Source of the DNA: Hyphomicrobiales bacterium
Lineage (GTDB): Bacteria; Pseudomonadota; Alphaproteobacteria; Rhizobiales; Aestuariivirgaceae
Direction: 5' to 3'
Length of the DNA: 9,206 bases
NCBI GenBank assembly: GCA_027051995.1
Contig: JALUFY010000318.1
Span: 1 to 9,206 of the forward strand
Position 1 is the stretch's first letter; each line of letters begins with the position of its first letter. The notes under the pieces were generated by a model. It did not search any database and was not told where the DNA came from. It was given only the letters and a program-made list of their open reading frames with translations. Shown one piece after another: positions 1-6,983 of this stretch. The position numbers and the translations under genes are program-made.

Positions 1-1
1 T

Positions 2-7
2 TCTCCT
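2..7 (-). promoter_or_regulatory. Strong ribosome binding site of a gene that starts beyond the left edge
   Basis: On the minus strand the last bases of the window read TTCAGGAGAA, with AGGAGA as a near-perfect Shine-Dalgarno core. It lies 32 bp past the stop codon of the uracil-DNA glycosylase gene. A start codon would be expected a few bases outside the window, so a second minus-strand gene probably follows in the same operon. In related bacteria a lytic transglycosylase gene is often found here, but nothing in the window shows its identity. Confidence 0.5.
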
Positions 8-39
8 GAATTGTCCGGTGAAATCCCGCTCCCTGCCTA

Positions 40-870
40 TCACGGGCGGGCGCGCTCTTCCAGCCGTGTTTTCAGGGAGAGAAAATCGCGCCAGGCCAGC
101 CGCTTCTGCACCGGCTGGCGCAGCAGGTAGGCCGGATGCAGCGTCGCCAGCAGGGGAATGGCCCGCCCGCCGGAGTTATAAGAGAACCAGTTGCCGCGCA
201 GTTTCAGCACCCCTTGCGCCCTGCCGGTCAGCCGCTGCGTGGGCGTTGCCCCCAGGCAGACGATGACCTCCGGCGCGATCAGCTCGATGGTGCGCTCCAG
301 CCACGGCAGGCAGAAGACCACTTCGGCCTCCGAGGGCTTGCGGTTGCCCGGCGGCCGCCAGAAAACGACGTTGGAGATGATCACCGCCTTGTCCGGCTCT
401 TCGGCCTCGCGCGACAGGCCGATGGCCGCCAGCATTCTGTCCAGAAGCTGCCCGGAGCGCCCCACGAAAGGCTTGCCCTGCAAGTCCTCGTCTCGCCCCG
501 GCGCTTCGCCGATCAGCATGACGCGCGCCTTCGGATTGCCCGCCGTATACACCGTATGGGTGGCCGTGCGCCGCAGGGGGAAATCCTTCATCCCGTCCAG
601 CGCCCGGTAAATCTCCTCCAGCGAGGCGCATTGCGCAGGCTGCACGGACGGCGCGGGGGAGGGATGCGGCGCGGCGGGCCGTATCTCTGCCGGAGCAGGG
701 CGCGCGGGCGCGGCCCTCCGTTCTTGCGCGGCGGGCGCGTCCGCTCCCGTGGCGCTGGCGGAAAAACGGTTGACCGGGGCCTCCAGCACGGCTTCGTCGG
801 CCCCCATTTCCGCCAGCCATTGCAGCGCGGCGGCTGCCTGCCGGGCGTCCATGTTGTCCGTTTCCGCCAT
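40..870 (-). CDS. Uracil-DNA glycosylase, family-4-like, with Fe-S ligands mostly lost
   Basis: This is a 276-residue DNA repair enzyme predicted to remove uracil (deaminated cytosine) from DNA and start base excision repair. The glycosylase core shows GEAPG at about 121-125, then QGKPFVGRSGQLLDR, WRPPGNR at about 171 and HPAYLLRQP at about 245, the two active-site motifs of the family 4/5 fold. An N-terminal helical segment is joined to the core by a Pro/Ala-rich linker (about 35-80), as is common in alphaproteobacterial members. Classical family 4 enzymes bind a [4Fe-4S] cluster through a CxxC pair and two more cysteines. Here the CxxC region reads DFPLRRTA, the third cysteine is Trp in FWRPP, and only the fourth (Cys186, FCLPW) remains. 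The frame stays open upstream to 1008, but I chose the ATG at 870 because AGGG lies about 9 bases before it and MAETDNMDARQ resembles family N-termini; an ATG at 852 is the alternative. The gene is divergent from the ETF-QO gene. Confidence 0.9.
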   Translation of the reverse strand: MAETDNMDARQAAAALQWLAEMGADEAVLEAPVNRFSASATGADAPAAQERRAAPARPAPAEIRPAAPHPSPAPSVQPAQCASLEEIYRALDGMKDFPLRRTATHTVYTAGNPKARVMLIGEAPGRDEDLQGKPFVGRSGQLLDRMLAAIGLSREAEEPDKAVIISNVVFWRPPGNRKPSEAEVVFCLPWLERTIELIAPEVIVCLGATPTQRLTGRAQGVLKLRGNWFSYNSGGRAIPLLATLHPAYLLRQPVQKRLAWRDFLSLKTRLEERARP

Positions 871-907
871 TGTCTGATCCCTGTCCGCCGCCACCCCGGC
901 GCCGCCC

Positions 908-935
908 TTGTCTATTCTTCCTTGCCGACTATAAC
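908..935 (+). promoter_or_regulatory. Candidate sigma-70 promoter of the ETF-QO gene
   Basis: A TTGTCT element (908-913) and a TATAAC element (930-935) are separated by 16 bp in the 136-bp gap between the divergent glycosylase and ETF-QO genes. They match the consensus at 4 of 6 and 5 of 6 positions. The start codon is at 1007, so the leader would be about 65 bases. This is a visual match only. A weaker minus-strand promoter for the glycosylase (TTCAAC, 17 bp, TTATAG on the other strand) may overlap it. Confidence 0.4.
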
Positions 936-1006
936 AGCAAGCAGGCGAAATGTTGAATGCGTGAAAATCCCGCAATGGCGAACCAGCGAACCAGAGAGGC
1001 CACCCC

Positions 1007-2659
1007 ATGAGCCAGCCCGTCCGGCGCGAGGAAATGCCCTATGACGTGGTCATCATCGGCGCGGGCCCGGCGGGCCTGTCCGCCGCCATCCGCCTCAAGC
1101 AGCTGGACGCAGGCGTCTCCGTCTGCGTGCTGGAGAAGGGCTCGGAGGCCGGCGCACACATCCTCTCCGGCGCGCTCATCGACACGAAGGCGCTCGATGA
1201 GCTCATCCCGGACTGGAAGGAGCGCGGCGCGCCCCTGAACACGCCTGTCAAACAGGATCAGTTCTGGCTGCTCGGCCCGGCCGGGGGTATGCGCGTGCCG
1301 CATTTCACCATGCCGCCTTTCATGAGCAACAAGGGCAAATACGCCGCCTCCCTGGGTAATCTGGTGCGCTGGCTGGCCGGTCAGGCCGAGGAGCTGGGGG
1401 TGGAAATCTATCCCGGCTTTGCCGCATCCGCGCCGCTTTATGATGACGCGGGCGCGTTGCGCGGCGTTATCGCCGGGGAAATGGGCCTGAACAGGCAGGG
1501 CGAGCCGAAGCCCGAATACGAGCCCGGCGTGGAACTGACGGGCAAATATGTGCTCATCGCCGAGGGCGCGCGCGGCTCCATCGCCAGGGACGTGATCGCC
1601 AGATACGCCCTGGACAGGGACAGCGAGCCGCAGAAATACGGCCTTGGCGTCAAGGAGCTGTGGGAGCTGGCCCCAGGGAAGCATAATCAGGGCTTCGTGC
1701 TGCACACCATGGGCTGGCCGCTGGGGCTGAAGACGGGCGGCGGCGGGTTCGTCTATCATCTGGAGGACAATCTGGCCTCCGTGGGCTTCGTCACCCACCT
1801 GAATTATGAGAACCCCTGGCTGAGCCCCTACGAGGAGTTCCAGCGCTTCAAGCATCATCCGCTGATCGCGGACATGCTGGAGGGCGGCCGCCGCGTGGCC
1901 TATGGCGCGCGCGCCCTGGCCGAGGGCGGGCTTCAGTCCATCCCCCGGCTGGTCTTTCCCGGCGGCGCCTTGATTGGCGATTCGGCGGGCTTCATGAACG
2001 TGCCGCGCATCAAGGGCGCCCACAACGCCATGAAATCGGCCATGCTGGCGGCTGAGGCCGTTCACGCGGCTCTCGGGCAAGGGCGCGCGGGCGATGAGCT
2101 CGAGGGATACGAAAAGAGCCTGGCCGCCTCCTGGGTGCATGACGATCTGGCCAGGGTGCGCAATGTCAAGCCGCTGCTGTCGCGTTTCGGCCTCTTTGGC
2201 GGCCTTGTTCTGGGCGGGCTGGACATGTGGTGGGCGCATCTTTCCGGCAAGCCGCTGTTCGGAACCATGAAACACGGCAAGCCCGATCACGCCTGCCTGA
2301 AGGAAGCAGCCGCATGCCGGCCCATCGCCTATCCGAAGCCAGACGGCGTGCTCTCCTTCGACAGGCTGACGAACGTCGCCTTTTCCGGCACGGCCCATGA
2401 CGAGGATGCGCCGGTGCATCTGCATCTGGCCGATCCCGCAATCCCGCTGACGGAAAATCTGCCGCGCTACGCCGAACCGGCCCAGCGCTATTGCCCGGCG
2501 GGCGTCTATGAAATCGTCGAGGAAGGCGGCCAGAAGGTCTTCCGGATCAACGCCGCCAACTGCGTTCACTGCAAGACCTGCGACATCAAGGATCCGGCGC
2601 AAAATATCACCTGGCGCACGCCACAGGGCGGCGAAGGGCCGAATTATCCCAATATGTAG
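1007..2659 (+). CDS. Electron-transfer flavoprotein:ubiquinone oxidoreductase (ETF-QO)
   Basis: This inner-membrane-associated flavoprotein takes electrons from reduced ETF (loaded by acyl-CoA dehydrogenases and other dehydrogenases) and passes them to ubiquinone. At 550 residues it is the usual length. The N-terminus has the FAD-binding Rossmann motif GAGPAG (18-23), followed by the family sequence VLEKGSEAGAHILSGA. GDSAGF at 324-329 is the second FAD contact, and it is followed by NVPRIKGAHNAMKSGM-like sequence. The C-terminal ferredoxin-like domain carries the single [4Fe-4S] cluster with ligands Cys496 (YCPAGVYE) and Cys519, Cys522 and Cys525 (NCVHCKTCDIKDP), ending in GGEGPNYPNM. All key motifs are present. 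The ATG at 1007 has GAGAGG 8 bases upstream; the internal Met10 just before PYDVVIIGAG is a less likely start. The gene stands alone on its strand, with no ETF subunit gene beside it. Confidence 0.97.
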   Translation: MSQPVRREEMPYDVVIIGAGPAGLSAAIRLKQLDAGVSVCVLEKGSEAGAHILSGALIDTKALDELIPDWKERGAPLNTPVKQDQFWLLGPAGGMRVPHFTMPPFMSNKGKYAASLGNLVRWLAGQAEELGVEIYPGFAASAPLYDDAGALRGVIAGEMGLNRQGEPKPEYEPGVELTGKYVLIAEGARGSIARDVIARYALDRDSEPQKYGLGVKELWELAPGKHNQGFVLHTMGWPLGLKTGGGGFVYHLEDNLASVGFVTHLNYENPWLSPYEEFQRFKHHPLIADMLEGGRRVAYGARALAEGGLQSIPRLVFPGGALIGDSAGFMNVPRIKGAHNAMKSAMLAAEAVHAALGQGRAGDELEGYEKSLAASWVHDDLARVRNVKPLLSRFGLFGGLVLGGLDMWWAHLSGKPLFGTMKHGKPDHACLKEAAACRPIAYPKPDGVLSFDRLTNVAFSGTAHDEDAPVHLHLADPAIPLTENLPRYAEPAQRYCPAGVYEIVEEGGQKVFRINAANCVHCKTCDIKDPAQNITWRTPQGGEGPNYPNM

Positions 2660-2662
2660 CGG

Positions 2663-2682
2663 TTCGCTTGCCGGCGGGCGAA
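2663..2682. repeat. Inverted repeat after the ETF-QO stop codon
   Basis: The arms TTCGC (2663-2667) and GCGAA (2678-2682) can extend by two T-G wobble pairs around a GCCGGC loop, giving a short hairpin 4 bp after the stop codon. No T-run follows, so this is not a standard intrinsic terminator. It may stabilise the mRNA 3' end. The rest of the 160-bp gap up to the TPR gene has only a weak promoter-like pair (TTGCCG 2710-2715, TAAAAG 2734-2739, 18 bp apart). Confidence 0.3.
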
Positions 2683-2819
2683 GTTAACGAAAAAGACATT
2701 TGCCCGCACTTGCCGCGCGCCCGCCCGAGGGGCTAAAAGACCTTGCATGGCCTTGACGCCGCGCCGCTCTGGCGCGTCCATGCCGCTCCTTTTTGACCAA
2801 TGACGGGAAACCCGGCCGC

Positions 2820-4601
2820 ATGACACCGATCCGCCTTGTGAAGAGATGGCTGCCCGCGGGCGCCTTGGCCCTCCTCATGTCGCTGCCCGCCGCGGCGTCC
2901 GCTCCGGCTCCGGTGGGCAAAAGCATCGGCGATGCTCTGGACAACTGGATCGGCGGCTCTTTGTCGGGCAGTTATCTGGCCGCCCGCTATGCCGCCCGCC
3001 TGCGCGACTATGACGCCGCCGCCCTGTTCTTCGATTCCACCCTGAGCATGGATCCGGCCAATCCCGGCCTGCTGACCCGCGCCTTCGTGCTGCACGCCTC
3101 CACCGGCCAGTGGGCCAAGGCCGACGAACTGGCGCGGCGCATCGTCAAGAACAACCCGCGCCAGCGCCTGGCCAATATCGTGCTCGGCCTCAAGGCCGCC
3201 GAAAGCGGCGATTTCGCCAGGGCCCGCAAATATTTCAAGGCCTCCGCCTATACCCCCGTCGGCGAGCTCTCCGGCGGCCTGCTCATGGCCTGGACATGGG
3301 CCGGGGAAAAGAACTTCGCCAAGGCCGTGGAGGCCATGAAGGCGCTCGACAAGCACGAATCCTTTTCCAACTTCAAGTCCTTCCATTCCGCCCTCATCGC
3401 CGATCTGCTCCATTCGCCATCGCGCGCCGAGGGGCTCTACGCCAAGGCCTGGAAGGAGATTTCCGGCTCCCTGCGCATCACCCAGGGCTATGGAAGTTTC
3501 CTGCGCCGCGCCGGCAAGCCGCGGAAGGCCCGCAAGATATACAAGGCCTTTCTGGCCAACGCGCCGGAAAACGCCATCATCCGCCAGGCGCTGAAGGATC
3601 TGGACGCCGGCAGGCCCGCCAGGCCTCTCGTGAACAACGCCCGCGAGGGCATGGCCGAGGCGCTGTTCTCCCTGGCCTCCGCGCTGACCGACGACCGCAG
3701 CATCGACATCGCCCTGGTCTATGCCCAGATGGCCCTGCGCATGCGCCCGGATTTCCCCGTCGCCGAAATGCTGCTTGGCCAGATTTACGAAAGCACGAGG
3801 CGCTTTGAAAAGGCCATCGAGGCCTATGGGAAAATCCCGAAGGAGCATCCCCTCTATGTCCCGGCCCGGATACAGATCGCCCTGGCGCTGGACGACCTGA
3901 AGCGGCCGGACGAGGCCATCTCGCTTCTGCGCACGCTCGCGGCGCAACATCCGGAGGCCTACAAGGTCTTTCTCACCCTGGGCAACATCCTGCGCTCTCA
4001 TGAAAAATGGAAAGAGGCGGCGGAGGCCTATTCGCGCGCCCTGGCGCGCATGGGCGAGCCCCAGCCGCGCCATTGGAGCATCTACTATTTCCGCGGCATC
4101 GCCAACGAGCGCTCCGGCCACTGGCCGGAGGCCGAGGCTGATTTCCGCCTCGCCCTGAAGCTCAACCCCGATCATCCCTCGGTGCTTAATTATCTGGGCT
4201 ATTCGCTCATAGACAAGGGCAGGAACCTCGATGAAGCCCTGAACATGGTGCGCAAGGCGGTGGACGCCCGCCCCAACGACGGCTACATCGTCGACAGCCT
4301 GGGCTGGGCCTATTACAAGCTGGGCCGCTACAAGGACGCCGTGAAGCAGCTTGAGCGCGCCGTCGAGCTGCGCCCGGAAGACCCGGTCATCAACGATCAC
4401 CTGGGTGACGCCTACTGGCGCGTGGGCCGCAGGCTGGAGGCGCGCTTCCAGTGGCTGCACGCGCGCGACAACAAGCCCGATCCGGACGTTCTCAAGCGCA
4501 TTCAGGAAAAGCTCAAGCACGGGCTGGAGAGCAAAAGGCGCGCCAAGCCGGCGAAAAAGACCGCCGCCGCCCCGGCCAAGGCCGCTCCGGCCAAACCCTG
4601 A
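2820..4601 (+). CDS. Secreted TPR-repeat protein
   Basis: This is a 593-residue protein with a Sec signal peptide: positively charged MTPIRLVKRW, a hydrophobic stretch of about 12 residues, and an AxA cleavage site (Ala26-Ser27-Ala28), so a periplasmic location is predicted. The lipobox cysteine is absent. The mature part is almost entirely tetratricopeptide-type helical repeats. They are degenerate in the N-terminal half and clear in the C-terminal half, for example AYGKIPKEHPLYVPARIQI, YYFRGIANERSGHWPEAEADF, DSLGWAYYKLGRYKDAVKQL and DHLGDAYWRVGRRLEARFQW. A basic, Lys/Ala/Pro-rich tail (KPAKKTAAAP...) ends the protein. TPR arrays hold protein partners; the partner here is unknown. The ATG at 2820 begins the signal peptide directly and has GGGAA about 10 bases upstream; the in-frame TTG at 2793 lacks a ribosome site. 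Only 6 bp separate it from ispE, and a TPR gene before ispE is a common alphaproteobacterial arrangement, so an operon is likely although no functional link to isoprenoid synthesis is known to me. Confidence 0.9.
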   Translation: MTPIRLVKRWLPAGALALLMSLPAAASAPAPVGKSIGDALDNWIGGSLSGSYLAARYAARLRDYDAAALFFDSTLSMDPANPGLLTRAFVLHASTGQWAKADELARRIVKNNPRQRLANIVLGLKAAESGDFARARKYFKASAYTPVGELSGGLLMAWTWAGEKNFAKAVEAMKALDKHESFSNFKSFHSALIADLLHSPSRAEGLYAKAWKEISGSLRITQGYGSFLRRAGKPRKARKIYKAFLANAPENAIIRQALKDLDAGRPARPLVNNAREGMAEALFSLASALTDDRSIDIALVYAQMALRMRPDFPVAEMLLGQIYESTRRFEKAIEAYGKIPKEHPLYVPARIQIALALDDLKRPDEAISLLRTLAAQHPEAYKVFLTLGNILRSHEKWKEAAEAYSRALARMGEPQPRHWSIYYFRGIANERSGHWPEAEADFRLALKLNPDHPSVLNYLGYSLIDKGRNLDEALNMVRKAVDARPNDGYIVDSLGWAYYKLGRYKDAVKQLERAVELRPEDPVINDHLGDAYWRVGRRLEARFQWLHARDNKPDPDVLKRIQEKLKHGLESKRRAKPAKKTAAAPAKAAPAKP

Positions 4602-4607
4602 GCCGCC

Positions 4608-5483
4608 ATGATCCGGGAATTCGCCCCCGCCAAGATCAATCTGGCGCTGCACGTCACGGGCCGCCGCGCCGATGGCTATCACCTGCTGGACAGCATCACC
4701 GCCTTCGCCGCCGCCGGTGAAGCCGTTCATGTGGAAAGGGCCGCCGGCTTCTCATTGCGGGCGCACGGCCCCTTCGCCGCCGGGCTGCCGCTGGACGAAG
4801 GCAACCTGGCCCTGCGCGCCGCCCGCCTGGCCGTGGCCCGATGGCCCGCGCTGTTCGCGCCCGTGCGTATCCGGCTGGAGAAGAATCTGCCCGTCGCCTC
4901 CGGCATCGGTGGCGGCTCCGCCGACGCCGCCGCCGTTCTGCGCGCCATGACACGCCTGCATGACGCCGCCCCGCCCCGTGACGAGCTGATGGAACTGGCC
5001 CTTGAGCTGGGCGCGGATGTGCCCGTCTGCCTGCAAGGCCGCGCCTGCCGCATGCGCGGCATTGGCGAACAGCTCGAACCCCTGGCGGATTTCTCTTCCC
5101 TGCCCGCCGTGCTGGTCAATCCAGGCGTGGCCGTCTCCACGGCGGAGGTTTTCGCAAAGCTGGGCCTTGCGCCGGGCGGCTCTGGCGGCGCGCCCCTTCC
5201 CAGTGAGCCCATTCCGGCCAAGGCGGAAGATCTCGTTGTCTGGCTGGCCGGGGCGCGCAATGATCTGCAGGCTCCGGCCCGCGCCCTGCATGAGAGCATC
5301 GGCGCCTGCCTCGATGCCCTGTGTGCCTGCGAAGATGTCCGCCTCGCGCGCATGTCCGGCTCCGGGGCGACCTGCTTCGCCCTCTTTCCCGGCGATGACT
5401 CGGCCCGCCGGGCGGCCGCCCGGTTGCGGCGGGAACATCCGCGCTGGTGGATCAGGGAAACAACGCTGGGCAATATTGTGTGA
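4608..5483 (+). CDS. ispE: 4-diphosphocytidyl-2-C-methyl-D-erythritol kinase
   Basis: This cytoplasmic GHMP-family kinase phosphorylates CDP-methylerythritol with ATP, the fourth step of the MEP (non-mevalonate) isoprenoid pathway. The 291-residue protein has the N-terminal family signature PAKINLALHVTGRRADGYH (Lys9 and His25 at the substrate site). The glycine-rich ATP loop VASGIGGGSADAAAVL lies at 96-111, the catalytic Asp137 in ELGADVPV, and the C-terminal GHMP motif MSGSGATCFALF around 249-260. Nothing is missing and the length is normal. It starts 6 bp after the TPR gene and is probably translated from the same mRNA. The following 363 bp contain no clear intrinsic terminator. Confidence 0.97.
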   Translation: MIREFAPAKINLALHVTGRRADGYHLLDSITAFAAAGEAVHVERAAGFSLRAHGPFAAGLPLDEGNLALRAARLAVARWPALFAPVRIRLEKNLPVASGIGGGSADAAAVLRAMTRLHDAAPPRDELMELALELGADVPVCLQGRACRMRGIGEQLEPLADFSSLPAVLVNPGVAVSTAEVFAKLGLAPGGSGGAPLPSEPIPAKAEDLVVWLAGARNDLQAPARALHESIGACLDALCACEDVRLARMSGSGATCFALFPGDDSARRAAARLRREHPRWWIRETTLGNIV

Positions 5484-5630
5484 CGTTAGGGGCATGTAGT
5501 AATCCTTGAATATGTTTTTTCAAGCGCCTTGTTCATGAAAAGTGTCCGCTTCGAGTCAGGAAAAAGGTAACGCCACGGGCATCACGGTAACTTTATCACA
5601 GAGTTTCTTTGATTTTTTACAATCTCCATG

Positions 5631-5658
5631 TTGACACATGAAGATTTCAAGGTTACAT
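5631..5658 (+). promoter_or_regulatory. Candidate mucR promoter
   Basis: TTGACA (5631-5636) is a perfect -35 hexamer. The -10 region, 16 bp downstream, is poor (TTACAT 5653-5658, 3 of 6). Initiation here would give an unusually long leader of about 180 bases before mucR. The -10 lies inside the AAGGTT-N11-AACCTT palindrome, which suits an operator. Confidence rests mainly on the -35 and the context. Confidence 0.35.
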
Positions 5659-5671
5659 GTCGGTCAACCTT
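5649..5671. repeat. Inverted repeat AAGGTT-N11-AACCTT, possible operator
   Basis: Two perfect 6-bp arms (5649-5654 and 5666-5671) are separated by 11 bp. They span the predicted -10 and transcription start of the mucR promoter candidate. The 17-bp centre-to-centre arm distance is compatible with a dimeric repressor, or with a small hairpin in the transcript. Confidence 0.35.
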
Positions 5672-5846
5672 TCAGGATTCGCGTGAGTAAATGATTTGGC
5701 GGCGCTGGTCATTTCATCCTGAAGAAAATGGTATGACAGCGCTTTGAACAAAACATGCGCATCAATGGCGTGGCCGGGCTGATCAGTCCATGAAATGGCC
5801 GCCGTCATGATGCCGCAGGGGCATGAAAATACAGGTAATGAACAAC

Positions 5847-6266
5847 ATGAGCGAAGAAACAAACATCGACATGCGCAACGAGTTCGTGGAGCTGACGGCG
5901 GATATCGTCGCCGCCTATGTTGGCAACAACGCCGTTCCGGCCAATGAGCTGCCCGCTCTCATCAATGATGTCTATGGCGCGCTCGCCAAGGCCGTCGAAG
6001 GCGCCAGGGAAGAGGAGAAGGTGGAGCTCAAGCCCGCCGTTCCGATCCGCCGCTCGGTGCAGCCGGACTATATCATCTGCCTCGAGGACGGCAAGAAGTT
6101 CAAGTCGCTCAAGCGCCATCTGCGCACCCATTACGATCTCTCGCCGGAAGAATACCGCGAGAAATGGGGCCTGCCGGCCGATTATCCCATGGTCGCGCCC
6201 AATTACGCCAAGGCCCGCTCGGCCCTGGCCAAGAAGATGGGCCTGGGCCAGCGCCGCAAGGGCTGA
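5847..6266 (+). CDS. mucR: MucR/Ros family zinc-finger transcriptional regulator
   Basis: This 139-residue DNA-binding protein has the MucR layout: an acidic helical N-terminus (oligomerisation region in studied members) and a C-terminal prokaryotic zinc finger, with the family ending AKKMGLG. The finger reads [47 protein letters not shown] in outline, with ligands Cys78, Asp81, His91 and His95 spaced CX2D-X9-HX3H. Asp therefore replaces the second Cys of Ros, a variant known in MucR-type proteins. MucR proteins are global regulators of surface polysaccharide, motility, virulence and, in Caulobacter, the cell cycle. I chose the ATG at 5847 because family members begin MSE/MTE. The in-frame ATGs at 5823 and 5838 have ribosome sites that are too close (1-2 bases), and at 5847 the AGG is 11 bases upstream, so the start is not certain. 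The gene is monocistronic, with a long AT-rich leader and a strong terminator. Confidence 0.93.
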   Translation: MSEETNIDMRNEFVELTADIVAAYVGNNAVPANELPALINDVYGALAKAVEGAREEEKVELKPAVPIRRSVQPDYIICLEDGKKFKSLKRHLRTHYDLSPEEYREKWGLPADYPMVAPNYAKARSALAKKMGLGQRRKG

Positions 6267-6293
6267 AGGCCGCGCGCCAGCGATTCCTGATCA

Positions 6294-6322
6294 GGGGCCG
6301 CTCCTTCGGGGCGGCCCTTTTT
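6294..6322 (+). terminator. Intrinsic terminator of mucR
   Basis: GGGCCGCTCC (6295-6304) pairs over 10 bp (one G-T wobble) with GGGGCGGCCC (6308-6317) around a TTC loop, followed by five T residues (6318-6322). It begins 28 bp after the mucR stop codon. This is the clearest terminator in the window and separates mucR from the PAS_5 gene. Confidence 0.9.
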
Positions 6323-6375
6323 CGCGCCGCGAACCGGGATTGCGCCGCCACACCCCCGCCGCTTGCGCGCATGAA

Positions 6376-6435
6376 GACTCTTGCCATGAGCGGGGGGACT
6401 GATTCATAGTGATTCCGCGCGATGATTCGCGATTC
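6376..6435. repeat. Cluster of five GANTC (CcrM-type) sites
   Basis: GANTC occurs at 6376-6380 (GACTC) and at 6401-6405, 6411-6415, 6424-6428 and 6431-6435 (all GATTC). A sixth copy is at 6282-6286. GANTC is the target of the cell-cycle methyltransferase CcrM in alphaproteobacteria, and methylation at promoters can set recognition by GcrA. Four sites in 35 bp is far above the roughly one per 256 bp expected by chance. Confidence 0.75.
6381..6410 (+). promoter_or_regulatory. Candidate promoter of the PAS_5 gene
   Basis: TTGCCA (6381-6386, 5 of 6) and CATAGT (6405-6410, 4 of 6) are 18 bp apart. One GANTC site (6401-6405) touches the upstream edge of the -10, and a second (6411-6415) begins at the base after it. 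The leader to the start codon at 6459 would be about 40 bases. It lies after the mucR terminator, so the PAS_5 gene needs its own promoter. Confidence 0.4.
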
Positions 6436-6458
6436 GCAGATCAGGGGGCAGGGCAACG

Positions 6459-6983
6459 ATGATGGGGCAGGGCGGCATACGCGCCTTCGGCGCACAGCTG
6501 TTTCTGGAGGAGCAGCGCCGGATTTTCGATTACTGGCTCGCACTCAAGGGTGATGCGGACATGCCGCCGCGCGCCGCGCTCTCGCCCGCCGGTATCCGCG
6601 ATCTTCTGCCCAATGTATCGCTCATCGAGCTGCTGCCCGATCCCGATGTCATCCGCGTCCGCCTGGCCGGCACCGCCCTGTGGGACATTCATGGCCGCGA
6701 GATCACAGGCAGGACGCTGGCCAATCACGACTGGGACGGCAACCGGGATTACTGGAAACGCAATTACGATCTGATCCGCCAGCAGCCCAGACCCGTCGCG
6801 GGCATGCTGCGCGCTCCCGCCGCAGGCAAGGATCATCTGGTGCAGTTCTGGCTGCGCCTGCCCATGTCCAATGGCGAAGACGGCGGCGTCATTCTGCTGG
6901 GGCTGGATCTCTGCGTGGCCGCCAGCAAGCTCGGCGCGGAACACGCGGACGGAAACGAAGCCGTCAGCCTCACCGCCAGCTGA
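6459..6983 (+). CDS. PAS_5 (DUF1457) domain protein
   Basis: This 174-residue protein resembles the PAS_5/DUF1457 family, which is abundant in alphaproteobacteria. Visible features are the N-terminal segment QRRIFDYWLALKGDADMPPRAALSPAGI, the core LLPNVSLIELLPDPDVIRVRLAGTALWDIHGREITGRTL, and a later beta strand pair (HLVQFWLRLPMSN, GGVILLGLDL). PAS folds bind small ligands or partners, and no ligand or output domain can be named here. There is no signal peptide, membrane segment, kinase or DNA-binding domain, so it would act as a free-standing cytoplasmic sensor or adaptor. A ribosome site AGGG lies 5 bases before the ATG at 6459; the ATG at 6462 is also possible. It is preceded by the GANTC cluster and followed by a 200-bp gap, so it is probably transcribed alone. 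Confidence 0.8.
   Translation: MMGQGGIRAFGAQLFLEEQRRIFDYWLALKGDADMPPRAALSPAGIRDLLPNVSLIELLPDPDVIRVRLAGTALWDIHGREITGRTLANHDWDGNRDYWKRNYDLIRQQPRPVAGMLRAPAAGKDHLVQFWLRLPMSNGEDGGVILLGLDLCVAASKLGAEHADGNEAVSLTAS

Larger units (their letters stand above)
5484..5846 (+). promoter_or_regulatory. AT-rich intergenic leader of mucR
   Basis: This 363-bp gene-free stretch stands out from its GC-rich surroundings: 5581-5640 holds only 20 G/C in 60 bases. It contains a 6-bp inverted repeat (CTTGAA 5505-5510, TTCAAG 5519-5524), two direct copies of GGTAAC exactly 20 bp apart (5566-5571 and 5586-5591), a perfect -35 hexamer TTGACA (5631-5636), an AAGGTT/AACCTT inverted repeat (5649-5671), and GANTC motifs at 5553-5557 and 5676-5680. 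MucR proteins are known to bind AT-rich promoters, including their own, so autoregulation here is plausible. No open frame in it looks like a gene. Confidence 0.55.

Noticed and set aside
929..2602. A 557-codon minus-strand open frame opposite ETF-QO
   Set aside because: It lies exactly antisense to a fully conserved ETF-QO gene and shows no family motif; it is a composition effect.
2684..2700. TTAACGAAAAA as a possible CtrA half-site before the TPR gene
   Set aside because: Only one TTAA half is present; the expected second TTAA seven bases later is absent, so a CtrA site is not supported.
2733..4730. A 665-codon minus-strand open frame opposite the TPR gene
   Set aside because: It mirrors the TPR/ispE coding region in a GC-rich genome and is rich in Gly/Ala/Arg with no recognisable domain. 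The plus strand has a signal peptide and clear TPR motifs, so this is a shadow.
5505..5524. CTTGAA-N8-TTCAAG as an intrinsic terminator of ispE
   Set aside because: The 6-bp stem is AT-rich and the T-run is inside the loop and not after the stem. It would not act as a standard terminator.
5592..5601. TTTATCACAG as a possible DnaA box in the mucR leader
   Set aside because: It lacks one base of the TTATNCACA pattern and there is no second box, so neither a DnaA box nor an origin is supported.
5653..5862. A 69-codon minus-strand frame in the mucR leader
   Set aside because: There is no ribosome site, its start lies inside mucR coding sequence, and no family is recognisable. The region is better explained as regulatory.
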